DNA of 64,000 nt from Ampullaceana balthica. Its lineage: Eukaryota; Mollusca; Gastropoda; Lymnaeidae. Both the position numbers and the translations under genes were made by a program. The stretch lies in NCBI GenBank assembly GCA_944989445.1, contig CALYLW010000282.1, positions 434,001 through 498,000 on the forward strand. Direction: 5' to 3'. The notes under the pieces are model-generated. The model was not told the DNA's origin. It searched no databases and was given only the letters and a program-made list of their open reading frames with translations. Positions 25,401-33,400 of the stretch are shown here, one piece after another (position 1 is the first letter of the stretch; every line of letters begins with the position of its first letter).

Positions 25401-28344
25401 TATCAATTTATTTACTAATTTTTGAGTCACTATTATTTAAAAATGCTTTCTCTCCCTCACATCACAGACCGACTCTTATGTGAATGTTGAGCATATGATG
25501 AACAATGTTGAAAGCAAATTTGCTGCCCCTGTTACTCTTGACATTGTCTCAACGCCAGCAGTAAGTTTGATGTTTTTTTTTGCTCTGAAAGTTTTGTGTC
25601 TGTCAAGCTGAATGGTCTTTAGCCGAGGTGATGGACTTAAAAACTTCTGAAGTACAATAGTAGTTTTTGTTAAAATGTTCTATAGACATAAAAACATCTG
25701 AAGTACAATAGTAGTTTTTGTGAATATGTTCTATAGACATAAAAACATCTGAAGTACAATAGTAGTTTTTGTTAAAATGTTTATAGACATAAAAACATCT
25801 GAAGTACAATAGTAGTTTTTGTTAAAATGTTTATAGACATAAAAACATTTGAAGTACAATAGTAGTTTTTGTTAAAATTTTCTATAGACATAAAAACGTC
25901 ATCTGAAGTACATTAGTAGTTGCTATTAAAATGTTCTCTTTTATCCCCTTTTTAATGCAGTATTTCAATGTCAAGACCACCACGTCCATGTTCGAAGATC
26001 TGCCACCCTCTCTGTCATCTGCACGAGAACGTCTCGTTGACAATAGCTCCTTCATGGTCCGTATTGGTAAAAAGCTCCACACGTCACCTTTGAACTCAAG
26101 TCGTTCGTGTGATGGAGACCTGCTCGCAGAAATGAAAATACTTGAGGAAGTCATTGCAGTTGTAAGTGGCCCTCACCTAGATTTAACATGGTGTTTTGAA
26201 TTAATGGTTAAAAAGATATTAAAACAGTTGTAGGTGGCCCTCACCTAGATTTAACATGCTGTTTTGAATTAATGGTTAAAAAGATATTAATTAAAACAGT
26301 TGTAAGTGGCCCTCACCTAGATTTAACATGCTGTTTTGAATTAATGGTTAAAAAGATATTCATTAAAACAGTTGTAAGTGGCGCTCACCTAGATTTAACA
26401 TGCTGTTTTGAATTAGTGGTTAAAAAGATATTAATTAAAACAGTTGTAAGTGGCCCTCACCTAGATTTAACATGCTGTTTTGAATTAATGGTTAAAAAGA
26501 TATTCATTAAAACAGTTGTAAGTGGCGCTCACCTAGATTTAACATGCTGTTTTGAATTAGTGGTTAAAAAGATATTAAAACAGTTGTAGGTGGCCCTCAC
26601 CTAGATTTAACATGCTGTTTTGAATTAATGGTTAAAAAGATATTCATTAAAACAGTTGTAAGTGGCCCTCACCTAGATTTAACATGCTGTTTTGAATTAA
26701 TGGTTAAAAAGATATTAATTAAAACAGTTGTAAGTGGCCGTCACCTAGATTTAACATGCTGTTTTGAATTAATGGTTAAAAAGATATTAATTAAAACAGT
26801 TGTAAGTGGCGCTCACCAAGATTTAACATGCTGTTTTGAATTAATGGTTTAAAAGATATTAATTAAAACAGTTGTAGGTGGCCCTCACCAAGATTTAACA
26901 TGCTGTTTTGAATTAGTGGTTAGAAAGATTAAAAAAACAGGTGTAAGAGTAAAGTGAAATGATGCATTAACACAAATTTTTAAACAGCTTTGATCAGTCC
27001 TTGTTGAACTACCGTTAACTTTATATTGCTCTCTAAAACTATGTAATTTTTTTTCTCTTTTCAGCTGAAGAAAAACTCAGCAAATCTAGATAACAAAGCT
27101 CCTGATCTTTTATCCTTCACTTTTTCTGGCCTGAAGTGTGTTGTGGAAAAGTATGGTGCAGATTCCATTGAAGCTAGAGAAGCCAAGGATATTATTACTA
27201 AATACTTGAACATGGTAATACCTCCATTCCATCATATGTGTCTTGAAATGGTGGCTTTTTAATTAGAGTAAATTCTGTTGATAAATTTTAACTGACTGAC
27301 ATTTTGACTAAATTTGTGTATGACATAACTATGGGTTAGTGGTAAACAAGGCTACCATTTTTTTATGTTCACACCTGAATAATTTTGTTGTATTTCTGTA
27401 GGTGACCGAGGATTTCAAGTCAATATACAATGATAATGTGATGGTGGTGATACTGACTGTGCCTAATGTTGAAAATGTGCAGGTGAGAAAGACGAGGAGC
27501 TTGATGCAAATGGCTGAACCATCAAACCAAGTGGATGTAAGTATCAAAGTGCTCATTACTTTAGGTCTAGCCATGGATTAAACGTTAAAAATGTTTAAAA
27601 AAACTAAATTCTGTCCTGTTAACCTTAAGAAGCCACCATGTATCCAGACAGTAGGGTGTTTTAGAATGACCCACCAGGCCAAGTTGGTGGCAAGTGGTCA
27701 CAAAGTAATGTGTCATTCAAATATGATGTGATGTATCAAATGTGTGCTTTCATTCAAAGTTAAATTCTTACAATGGTTTTGCCGTATTTTCCAGCAAATG
27801 ACTTTTTCCTTTTTTGCTCCATTTCTAAATTCACCGCACTGTTAATGGACCTTTTTGAAAAGTTCAAGTGATAAAAGAAAACTAATAAAATATAACAAAT
27901 ATGTCCACAATTCATTTTAAAAATAATTTTGTATTTGGTTTTTTTATTTTTGTACCATGTGTTTTCTGCTTCCAGTACTCTTACCATCTGTTTGCAGTAC
28001 TTTTAAATGACCAATTGTTTTCTGTTTCTAGTACAATTAAATTACCATCTTTTTGCAGTACTCTTACATGATCAATTGTTTTCTTTTTATAGTACTCTTA
28101 TATTACCATCTGTTACAGTACTTTTATATGACCAATTGTTTTCTGTTTGCAGTACTCTAAACTAAACTTGGAGATTGACTGGAGCCAGGACTTCCCAGCA
28201 GCGTTCAACATTGTCTTGTGGATCATGATCATCCTTGCCATCACTGTCTTCTTTGTTGCCTATGGGATCTGGAACATGAACCCCAACCTGGAATCTATTC
28301 TGTACAGAGTGCCACAGGATGAATTGGCCAAGAAAATCAATTAA
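13409..28344 (+). CDS. ATP6AP2: V-ATPase accessory subunit 2 / (pro)renin receptor (8 exons, 354 aa)
   Basis: Join 13409-13439, 20133-20269, 23034-23159, 25468-25560, 25961-26161, 27065-27214, 27402-27536, 28153-28344. All introns are GT-AG and the joined frame is open. The family is a type I membrane protein that helps assemble the proton-pumping V-ATPase in the ER/Golgi and also binds (pro)renin and acts in Wnt signalling in vertebrates. Seen here: a hydrophobic signal peptide (1-16), a lumenal domain with FEDLPPSLSSARERL in exon 5, a conserved RKTR protease site (275-278), one membrane span (about 309-330, VLWIMIILAITVFFVAYGIW) and a short cytosolic tail ending KKIN, a canonical KKXX ER-retrieval signal. 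Length is close to the human protein (350 aa), and the tail motif IWNMNP...SILYR matches the vertebrate tail. Identification rests on the C-terminal domain and domain order. Confidence 0.94.
13440..14442. other. ATP6AP2 intron 1, 5' part
   Basis: Intronic, no gene. It contains a diverged duplicated stretch (ACGTAAGTGAAC..GGTCTTGAGACATT near 14070 and ACGCAAGTGAACAC..GGTCTTGAGGCATT near 14330) that brackets the tRNA-like sequence at 14237-14310, suggesting one composite repeat. Confidence 0.55.
14237..14310 (-). pseudogene. tRNA-Val-like pseudogene (anticodon loop TAC)
   Basis: The minus strand matches a tRNA-Val head with box A GTAGTGTAGTGGTTATCACG, an anticodon loop CTTACAC (TAC) and box B GGTTTCAAGTCCCAG. 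The acceptor arms do not pair and the anticodon stem has mismatches. It is a pseudogene or the head of a tRNA-derived SINE and not a working tRNA. Confidence 0.65.
14443..15270. mobile_element. hAT-like MITE, related to the 7072-7688 element
   Basis: Ends TAGGGCTG (14443-14450) and CAGCCCTA (15263-15270) are inverted repeats. The right subterminal TTAACGATTAATCGAGAAAT matches the 7072-7688 element almost exactly. The left flank is ATATATAT. The matching right flank is recovered only after removing the element at 15274-18489 (15271-15273 joined to 18492 onward also reads ATATATAT). No transposase was seen. Confidence 0.75.
15452..15860. repeat. About 140-bp repeat, 3 diverged copies
   Basis: Each copy has CAATCACCAGCTTTTG, TTATTTTATAACCAACAAGG and GCTGGTGACGTCACAGCCCG. 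It lies in the left part of the TA-target element, so these are probably subterminal repeats of that transposon. The 62-aa frame here is a by-product. Confidence 0.75.
16271..17632 (+). mobile_element. 5'-truncated LINE insertion with poly-A tail and 10-bp TSD
   Basis: The insert is 16281-17622. A perfect direct repeat AGAATTAATT flanks it at 16271-16280 and 17623-17632. It starts inside the reverse transcriptase (FDLVSRDGLF, motif A) and ends in an A-rich tail (AAACAAAAAAAA) after the stop codon. This is the expected product of target-primed reverse transcription that stopped early. Confidence 0.88.
16281..17603 (+). pseudogene. LINE ORF2 C-terminal fragment: reverse transcriptase plus zinc knuckle
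   Basis: An uninterrupted frame from the truncation point to TAA at 17601-17603. Order: RT motif A (FDLVSRDGLF), motif B (SGVKQGCALAP, about 16431-16463), catalytic VADD box (16623-16634), then the thumb (VERFTYLGSNIT), YASESWTL, the RLRWLGHVRRLEDGRMPKD segment common in invertebrate LINEs, and a C-terminal CQKC...H...H...C zinc-binding motif (about 17480-17545). Endonuclease and RT N-terminus are missing. The lack of stops or frameshifts implies a recent insertion. It lies in ATP6AP2 intron 1, same strand. An upstream ATG at 16245 belongs to flanking DNA. Confidence 0.9.
18492..19013. other. ATP6AP2 intron 1, middle part
   Basis: AT-rich intronic DNA. Small open frames here show no domain. 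Nothing else was recognised. Confidence 0.5.
19014..19882. repeat. 19-bp minisatellite, about 46 copies, in ATP6AP2 intron 1
   Basis: Unit GTTATAGCACATCTGAGTA with CACCTCT and GAATA/GATTA/GTGG variants. A 10-unit block (190 bp) starting TTATCGAACA at 19321 is repeated at 19511 with the same order of variants. Confidence 0.98.
20133..20269 (+). CDS. ATP6AP2: ATP6AP2 exon 2
   Basis: Residues 11-56 (VLQCTGQHLHVKHAPSYIVF ... GPLGLAK). Acceptor TTTTCAG, donor AAAA|GTAAGT. The last 62 exonic bases and the donor are copied again at 21241-21302. Confidence 0.9.
20208..20302. repeat. 95-bp direct repeat, left copy (exon 2 end plus donor)
   Basis: Matches 21241-21335 with 4 mismatches in 95. It covers the 3' part of exon 2, its splice donor and 33 bases of intron. 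The two copies bracket the LINE RNase H fragment. Confidence 0.95.
20303..21240 (-). mobile_element. LINE 3' fragment carrying an RNase H domain
   Basis: The minus-strand frame from about 21246 to the stop at 20338 encodes about 300 aa. RNase H motifs appear in order: FTDGS (first Asp), NYEAELEAI (Glu), FCDLRSAL (Asp), WIPSHVNVDGNEKADSLAKA (His, Asp). A C-terminal CRHC...VVHLLTSCPTL segment follows, as in Jockey/I-type LINE ORF2. No reverse transcriptase precedes it and only 35 bp lie between the stop and the flanking repeat. It is best read as a strongly 5'-truncated LINE inserted antisense in ATP6AP2 intron 2. A stand-alone or domesticated RNase H is the alternative. The frame has no in-frame ATG at its start (GTG inside the flank). 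Confidence 0.8.
21241..21335. repeat. 95-bp direct repeat, right copy (duplicate of exon 2 end)
   Basis: A second copy of the exon 2 3' end with an intact GTAAGT donor at 21303. There is no acceptor at its left edge, so it is unlikely to be used as an exon. Confidence 0.95.
21668..21975. repeat. 51-bp minisatellite, 6 copies, in ATP6AP2 intron 2
   Basis: Unit CTAGATGAAACTTTACGTTA then ACATAGAACACAGTGTACAG and TCTTGTCTCAC. The length is a multiple of 3, which gives the minus-strand open frame. Confidence 0.97.
21976..22295. other. ATP6AP2 intron 2, unique stretch
   Basis: No gene or known element recognised between two arrays. Confidence 0.5.
22296..22434. repeat. 35-bp minisatellite, 4 copies
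   Basis: Unit GTGCCCTGTTTCTGTGGTGC then ACCCTGCCACACGTA. In ATP6AP2 intron 2. Confidence 0.96.
22576..22834. repeat. About 40-bp minisatellite, 6-7 copies
   Basis: Unit GGTCATTGAATGGTCACCAA then TAGAGCCTAACCTCATAAAA. In ATP6AP2 intron 2. Confidence 0.96.
23034..23159 (+). CDS. ATP6AP2: ATP6AP2 exon 3
   Basis: Residues 57-98 (SNPIIQSKSLLKKAKANVLI ... RIPVDW), phase 0 on both sides. Acceptor CTTTCAG, donor TGG|GTAAAT. It aligns with the VMVMVKGV region of the lumenal domain. Confidence 0.88.
23160..24088. other. ATP6AP2 intron 3, 5' part
   Basis: No gene. A short duplicated AGTCGGGAA motif at 23247-23280. Otherwise AT-rich unique DNA. Confidence 0.5.
24089..24720 (-). pseudogene. Decayed LINE ORF2 C-terminus, antisense in intron 3
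   Basis: Three overlapping minus-strand pieces in different frames give one LINE tail: DIERRINLAGQAFANLKQVW, then VLLYGSETWRTT, LQTFVNRCFRNALKIKWFDK, and finally WEEVGRIEATGKGRVEWRAL. The order and spacing match the post-RT region of invertebrate LINEs. Frameshifts and the lack of RT core make it a dead 3' remnant. Confidence 0.85.
24770..25410 (+). pseudogene. L2/CR1-like LINE 3' remnant, sense in intron 3
   Basis: The plus strand reads LDYCNSLLSGAPKQCIKKLP, then VQNSAARLVLKAKKPDHVTP and, in another frame, RAFSVFLRHKLKHLAKGHSH ... QWNSLPLHIRSISSTKSFKT ... LKTHLFK. This is the conserved C-terminus of L2/CR1-clade ORF2. The 3'UTR carries GTAAAGCGCCTTGAG and GGGATACAGCGCTATAAAAA, also typical. 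At least one stop and one frameshift break the frame. It sits head to head with the LINE remnant at 24089-24720. Confidence 0.87.
25468..25560 (+). CDS. ATP6AP2: ATP6AP2 exon 4
   Basis: Residues 99-129 (TDSYVNVEHMMNNVESKFAA ... IVSTPA), phase 0. Acceptor CATCACAG, donor GCA|GTAAGT. Confidence 0.87.
25634..25935. repeat. About 51-bp minisatellite, 6 copies, just upstream of exon 5
   Basis: Unit ACATAAAAACATCTGAAGTA then CAATAGTAGTTTTTGTTAAA and ATGTTCTATAG, with indels. It ends about 25 bp before the exon 5 acceptor, so it abuts the branch-point and polypyrimidine region. Confidence 0.95.
25961..26161 (+). CDS. ATP6AP2: ATP6AP2 exon 5
   Basis: Residues 130-196, including FEDLPPSLSSARERL and a Leu/Glu-rich stretch LLAEMKILEEVIAV. 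Acceptor AATGCAG, donor CAGTT|GTAAGT. The donor and its five preceding exonic bases form the start of the tandem array that follows. Confidence 0.92.
26157..26945. repeat. 72/68-bp array repeating the exon 5 splice donor, 11-12 copies
   Basis: Each unit starts CAGTTGTAAGTGGC, identical to the exon 5 end plus 5' splice site, followed by about 60 bp of AT-rich sequence. GTT of successive donors is at 26159, 26227, 26299, 26371, 26443, 26515, 26583, 26655, 26727, 26799 and 26871, with a degenerate copy near 26940. Most units keep GTAAGT and a few have GTAGGT. Spacing is 72, with two 68-bp units lacking ATTA. Confidence 0.98.
27065..27214 (+). CDS. ATP6AP2: ATP6AP2 exon 6
   Basis: Residues 197-246 (LKKNSANLDNKAPDLLSFTF ... 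IITKYLNM). This is the region equivalent to YSLELAGLDEIGKRYG in vertebrates. Acceptor TTTTCAG, donor ATG|GTAATA. Confidence 0.92.
27402..27536 (+). CDS. ATP6AP2: ATP6AP2 exon 7 (RKTR cleavage site)
   Basis: Residues 247-291. Carries VRKTRSL at 274-280, the conserved furin-type processing site of the family. Acceptor TTCTGTAG, donor GAT|GTAAGT. CAG|GTGAGA inside the exon (27480-27481 junction) is a strong-looking cryptic donor. Confidence 0.92.
27956..28152. repeat. Tandem array of 3' splice acceptors before exon 8
   Basis: Two alternating units, a 22-27 bp one (TTACCATCTGTTTGCAG) and a 34-bp one (ATGACCAATTGTTTTCTGTT then TCTAG or TGCAG). AGs end at 27975, 27997, 28031, 28058, 28092, 28118 and 28152. 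Each AG is followed by TAC, the first codon of exon 8, and preceded by a pyrimidine tract. Confidence 0.95.
28153..28344 (+). CDS. ATP6AP2: ATP6AP2 exon 8 (membrane span, KKXX tail, stop)
   Basis: Residues 292-354 plus TAA. FPAAFNIVLWIMIILAITVF begins the single transmembrane helix. The tail IWNMNPNLESILYRVPQD closely follows vertebrate ATP6AP2, and the last four residues are KKIN. Confidence 0.97.
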   Translation, partial: YSKLNLEIDWSQDFPAAFNIVLWIMIILAITVFFVAYGIWNMNPNLESILYRVPQDELAKKIN

Positions 28345-29780
28345 TGACTGGCAAAAGATTGGCATTAACTATTTTTACTTTTCTAAACATTTTTTAGTAT
28401 CTGAGATTCATCACTTGATCAGAAATGTTTATAGCGAAAGTAGCTTTCTTTAGCTTTATTTTTGGGGTTCCGAGATTGTTTATCTGTTGCTTCTATGTCA
28501 AAAAATTAATTAATATTTAAATTATTTCCAGAAAAAAGTTATGAACAAGAAATCAAATGTTTGATACTCTCAGGCTTAAAGTTTTGAAGAAAAAAAATGT
28601 CTACAAGTTAATATTTTTAATATTGTTGGTGTCTGCATTCTAATTTTTTATTTGTTTGATTATAAGTTAGTAAGTACCTCTACTTGGACTTGGACACCGT
28701 CTACTCTGTGGAGTAAAGAGATCCCCTTACAATCTGAAAATATTATTTTCATTACAAATGCCAGGTGATATCAAGTAAAATAATTAAGTTTGTTAGGTCC
28801 ATGACAAAGAGAATTAAATGAAAAATGTTTAATTTGGATGAATTAACAACACACAGGATTTAGTGTGATATTTTGTTTAAATTGTACAAACTGCTTAGAT
28901 TGTTGTCATTGTAATATGTGTTGTGTGTATTTGATCATGAACAATTGTAACCCTGACCCATTTTTCATACAGATATGAGTGACTATCATAGCCATAGCAT
29001 AATTATTTAAGTACAGTAAGAGTATGGTTCTTGTATTTCATCTGTTCAGTGCCAGATCTTAGCGTGAAAGGATCCATCTGCCGTGTACATGTGAGAACGA
29101 AAGAAAGAGTGTTTTTTTGTGGTTCTATAAAAGACATTCCGACAAGGTTATTTTGGATTATTTTTGTGTGTTGTTTTAGTATGAATGTTTGAAGGGGACA
29201 TACTTGGAAAAGAGATAAGTATGCTTGTGGATGAAAAGTAATGCACCTTGCAAACATCTTGGGACTTAATTTTCTGATGGTATGATTAGTGTGTGTGTGT
29301 GTCAGGTGTATTACATAGCTGTCTTAAAACATGAGTAACCAAGGACTTGTATTCTATTTATGTTATTTACCCTGTATATTTGGCTTATATTTTCTTCTGG
29401 ATGTTTCATAGCGAAGCTGTGATTATAAATTTTTATTTTTTCATTAGAGGGTAAAAAGTAAACCCAAGGTCATGTCTTAATTACATGTAGTAATAAATTT
29501 GATTGATGTTTACAATCATTTCTCTAGAGCAGTTTTTAAAAAAGAAAACTTTAATTTTAAAGCACATCACTCGGTCTTTTCTGTCAAATATTTTGATGTT
29601 TTTTTCTAGTGTATGCGGTCTATTTTTATAAAATGCTTTGGGGCAGAAACTAAAATTGTGGAGTACCATTTATTGACTTAGATTCTTGTAGTTGTATTAT
29701 TAAACTCGTTATATTAGTCGGATATTTATTTGTAAATGTAATAATATTTTGTAATGAATAAATTCTCATAAATGAGTTCT
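28345..29780 (+). other. Probable ATP6AP2 3'UTR
   Basis: AT-rich DNA without open frames, ending at a polyadenylation-type signal. The length (about 1.4 kb) is inferred only from that signal. Confidence 0.55.
29757..29762 (+). promoter_or_regulatory. Polyadenylation signal AATAAA, candidate for ATP6AP2
   Basis: AATAAA followed by a GT/T-rich stretch (GTGTTTTTTAAAAGTGTTTT, from about 29782), the usual downstream element. Earlier AT-rich hexamers exist, so the exact site is uncertain. Confidence 0.5.
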
Positions 29781-29870
29781 AAGTGTTTTTTAAAAGTGTT
29801 TTTTTGTAAAACATGGGTAAATGGTATTTCTCCTCGATTAAAATGAACATTAAACATTTTTTACCTTCAC

Positions 29871-29970
29871 ATACAGTAGGCTGATTTGTAATTAAATTGC
29901 AGCTACATACAACATACAGTAGGCTGATTTGTAATTAAATTGCAGCTACATACAACATACAGTAGGCTGA
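29871..29970. repeat. 43-bp minisatellite, 2.3 copies, between the convergent genes
   Basis: Unit CATACAGTAGGCTGATTTGT then AATTAAATTGCAGCTACATA and CAA. Confidence 0.93.
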
Positions 29971-30027
29971 CTTGTCGCTTTCAGCAGAATTCATAAAGGG
30001 GAAACCCAACAGTAAATAGTAGAGTTA

Positions 30028-30033
30028 TTTTAA
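30028..30033 (-). promoter_or_regulatory. Candidate poly-A signal ATTAAA for the ALDH gene
   Basis: ATTAAA on the minus strand about 360 bp after the ALDH stop codon. It is a weak call, because AT-rich DNA contains such hexamers by chance. Confidence 0.25.
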
Positions 30034-30390
30034 TTCTTTAACTCAACTACTCTACATTTTTGCAGCACAACACAAAAACAAAAATTACAGTAGTCCCCAA
30101 GAGAGACATATACAATATTGAGCATTTGTCTTGCATTACGATATATGTTACAAAGACGGTTAACATATATAGGATATTTATATAAGTCTATATATATGGT
30201 AGCAAATAAAAATACTGGCTGGATGGATAAAGTTAAATTGAAATACTTAAAATGAACTGCAATGCAATTATGCTTACATAAATCACAAGATACAATGTGA
30301 ATTTTCAAAATATATCATTTGAGTAATTCAACAAATAATAAAACAACCAAAGTCCCAACACTGAACTGCGTGTTTTGAAACTAGTGTTTT

Positions 30391-30463
30391 TTATGAGTTT
30401 TTCTCTGGGATTTGAACTGTAACTGTCTTGATCTCTGTGTACAGTTGAAGGGCATACTCCCCT
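30391..30463 (-). CDS. ALDH1: ALDH exon 13 (C-terminus)
   Basis: Residues 466-489, [20 protein letters not shown] then KNS and TAA. The first base A completes GT from exon 12 to give Val. Acceptor ATTTCAG. Confidence 0.93.
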
Positions 30464-33400
30464 CTGAAATGGAACAATCATAAAAATATATTGTCTGAGG
30501 CCTCTCATTTGAAATATTTAAAATATTAACGACACCATTGTCTAGGGCAGGGGTTCCTAACCAGTGGTGCATGCACCCCCAAGGGGTGCATGAGCAGGTT
30601 CCAGGGGGTGCATGAACGATTCAGAGAAAAGAAAAAGAGGAAGAAAAAAAAGATGAAGGCAAAACTAATAATCTGAAAATTTAAACCATAAGCAAGGCAT
30701 GCCGCATCAAAGGGCGCCCATATACAACCTTTTTTATAGGTACTTAGATACTCGTTGGCGCATCTTTCTGCTGGCATCTTCTCCATCTTGAATGAGTTGA
30801 ACAAATCTCTCCAAGGACCTGCTGTGACTGAGAGATTGCAAGCCTTGCTTAACAAACTGCCACTATTTCCAACGACGACTAGAAAAGTCCAACTTGGCCA
30901 ACATTCCACTCTTGGATGAAGTTGTAATATCTGCTGCAGAAGGAAGCACTGAGGGATCACTGCCTGGCAACATCAAAGGGGAAATTTCAGAGCACCTTTG
31001 AACATTGAAAGGTCCTTTGATGGGTATTTCTGTCAAGAAATTGCTAGGAAAGACTTTTGGATTTGCAATCCTTTTCTCTGTGACTTGGACAACATTGATG
31101 ACAGTGACCTTGCTAAAGATGACCTGATTGATTTGAGAACCAAAGAAGTACTGAGGAGTGCTTTCAGTTTCAATACCTTGATTGAATTTTGGTGCGCCCA
31201 GCTATATTCCTACCCACAACCAGCCATGAGGGCAGTACTGACTCTCCTTCCATTTGCCACAACCTATCACTGTGAATCAGGATTCTCCACACTTTTGACA
31301 ATTGAAACGAAGGCAAGGAATAAGTTGAATACAGAGGATCACATGAGAGTTGCTTTGTCCAAAACAGTCCCCAGATTTAAATCGCTGATTGATCATAAGA
31401 AGCAGCAGATCTCTCAGTAAATTCCCTGTTGCCTATTGTCAAAACTGTTGTGTTCCTAAAATAAACATACTTTATTATGCATTTTCTGCAAGTTTCATGA
31501 AGGGGTGCATGAACTTTTTTGGGCATCTGAAGGAGTGCATGGACCCCAAAAGGTTTGGAACCACTGGTCTAGGGTCAACTTTAACTGCTACCAATGCCTA
31601 GAAATAATTACAGTAATGACCAGTGAGAAAAAAAAACACTGAAAAAAGTGTAGAGTTCCAAGATGATACTACATGTATTACAACAAAAAAAAACCTGGCA
31701 TCACCACTTGAAATACTGAAATACTTTGGACCAGGGCCAGCTCTAGACATTTTATGGTTGGGTAAAACACGGAAATTGTCCCCCTATTGAAAATTGTGGG
31801 AAGAGTTCAGAAAGTCCGAGCCGGAACTTTGGACTTCCCAGTTCTCAGGCAACTCTCAGAACTTTGAACTTCCCAGTTCTCAGGCAACTCTCAGAACTTT
31901 GGACTTCCCAGTTCTCAGGCAACTCTCAGAACTTTGGACTTGCCAGTTCTCATGCAACTCTCAGAACTTTGGACTTGCCAGTTCTCAGTCAACTCTCAGA
32001 GCTTAAATTGCCAAAAATCTCCATTTCATTTGACCTACTTTATATTTGACATATTTGTTTATTACTGTATCCCATCTCTCAATCACAATTAAAAAACAAA
32101 GGTTCTCAAACTTGGTGACTGGCTCCCACTAAGCACACTGGTTATCAAACCCTTGGCACTCCTTTATTTTGTTAACATTTCTTGGTTGACCGCAAGACAA
32201 AATCTTGACACTCAATATTAACATATTAACAGCACTCAAAGTTTCCTCACTTGTTAAATACATATCACACTCAATACTAACATATTAACAGCAGTCACAG
32301 TATACTCACTTGTTACATACATATCACACTCAATACTAACATATTAACAGCAGTCACAGTATACTCACTTGTTACATACATATCACACTCAATACTAACA
32401 TATTAACAGCAGTCACAGTATACTCACTTGTTACATACATATCACACTCAATACTAACATATTAACAGCAGTCACAGTATACTCACCTGTTACATACATA
32501 TCACACTCAATACTAACATATTAACAGCAGTCACAGTATACTCACCTGTTACATACATCATCAGTCAAATAGAAACATATATACATGTATTGATTTTATT
32601 TCAAGTTTGTCATTTTATTCATGATAATTTGGCTATAGGCTATAGAGTTATCTTCTTACAATTATTTAAGATGGGTTTTTTAAAGAAATCTATATACATT
32701 TTTTAATGTAATTGTCTTTAGGAATTTTTTTTATTCTCATCTTTTAATTTTGAAATACTGGAGCTGTGTATATAAACTTGAAATAATTGATTTTACTTAC
32801 ACTTCTCTCCCCTGTCCAGACTGTTTGAACCCTCCAAAGGGAGTCTGGGAAGACACAATGTCGTAGCAGTTCACCCTGTTGGAGCAAACATTTTAAAAAA
32901 TGGATTCCTGTCGTAAGTTTAAAAGACAAAGTTGAATTTAATAAAAATTTGTATATAACTGGTTTCAATGTCCCAAATTATATTACGTAGAGATAAAATT
33001 ATAACAATAAGTGCTCTAACCATAGTATTGTAGGAGGGTATCACAAATGATGGTAGGAGGGTATCACAAATGATGGTAGGAGGGTATCACAAATGATGGT
33101 AGGAGGGTATCACAAATGATGGTAGGAGGGTATCACAAATGATGGTAGGAGGGTATCACAAATGATGGTAGGAGGGTATCACAAATGATGGTAGGAGGGT
33201 ATCACAAATGATGGTCTAAGGGTAAGAACTAGCTTTCATTAACCAACTACCATCCATACTTAAGTCACTAAGATGGTAGCACTAACCAGACACTGCCAGC
33301 TTGCAGTGACTGTGAAATCTTAAAGGCCTTGTTAATATCATTGGTGATAACTCCAGCTGCCAGGCCATATTTTGTGCGGTTTGCCCTGTCAATCACTTCA

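Noticed and set aside
30526..30960. 144-aa minus-strand frame
   Set aside because: Antisense of the hAT element at 30548-31566. The plus strand carries the transposase remnant.
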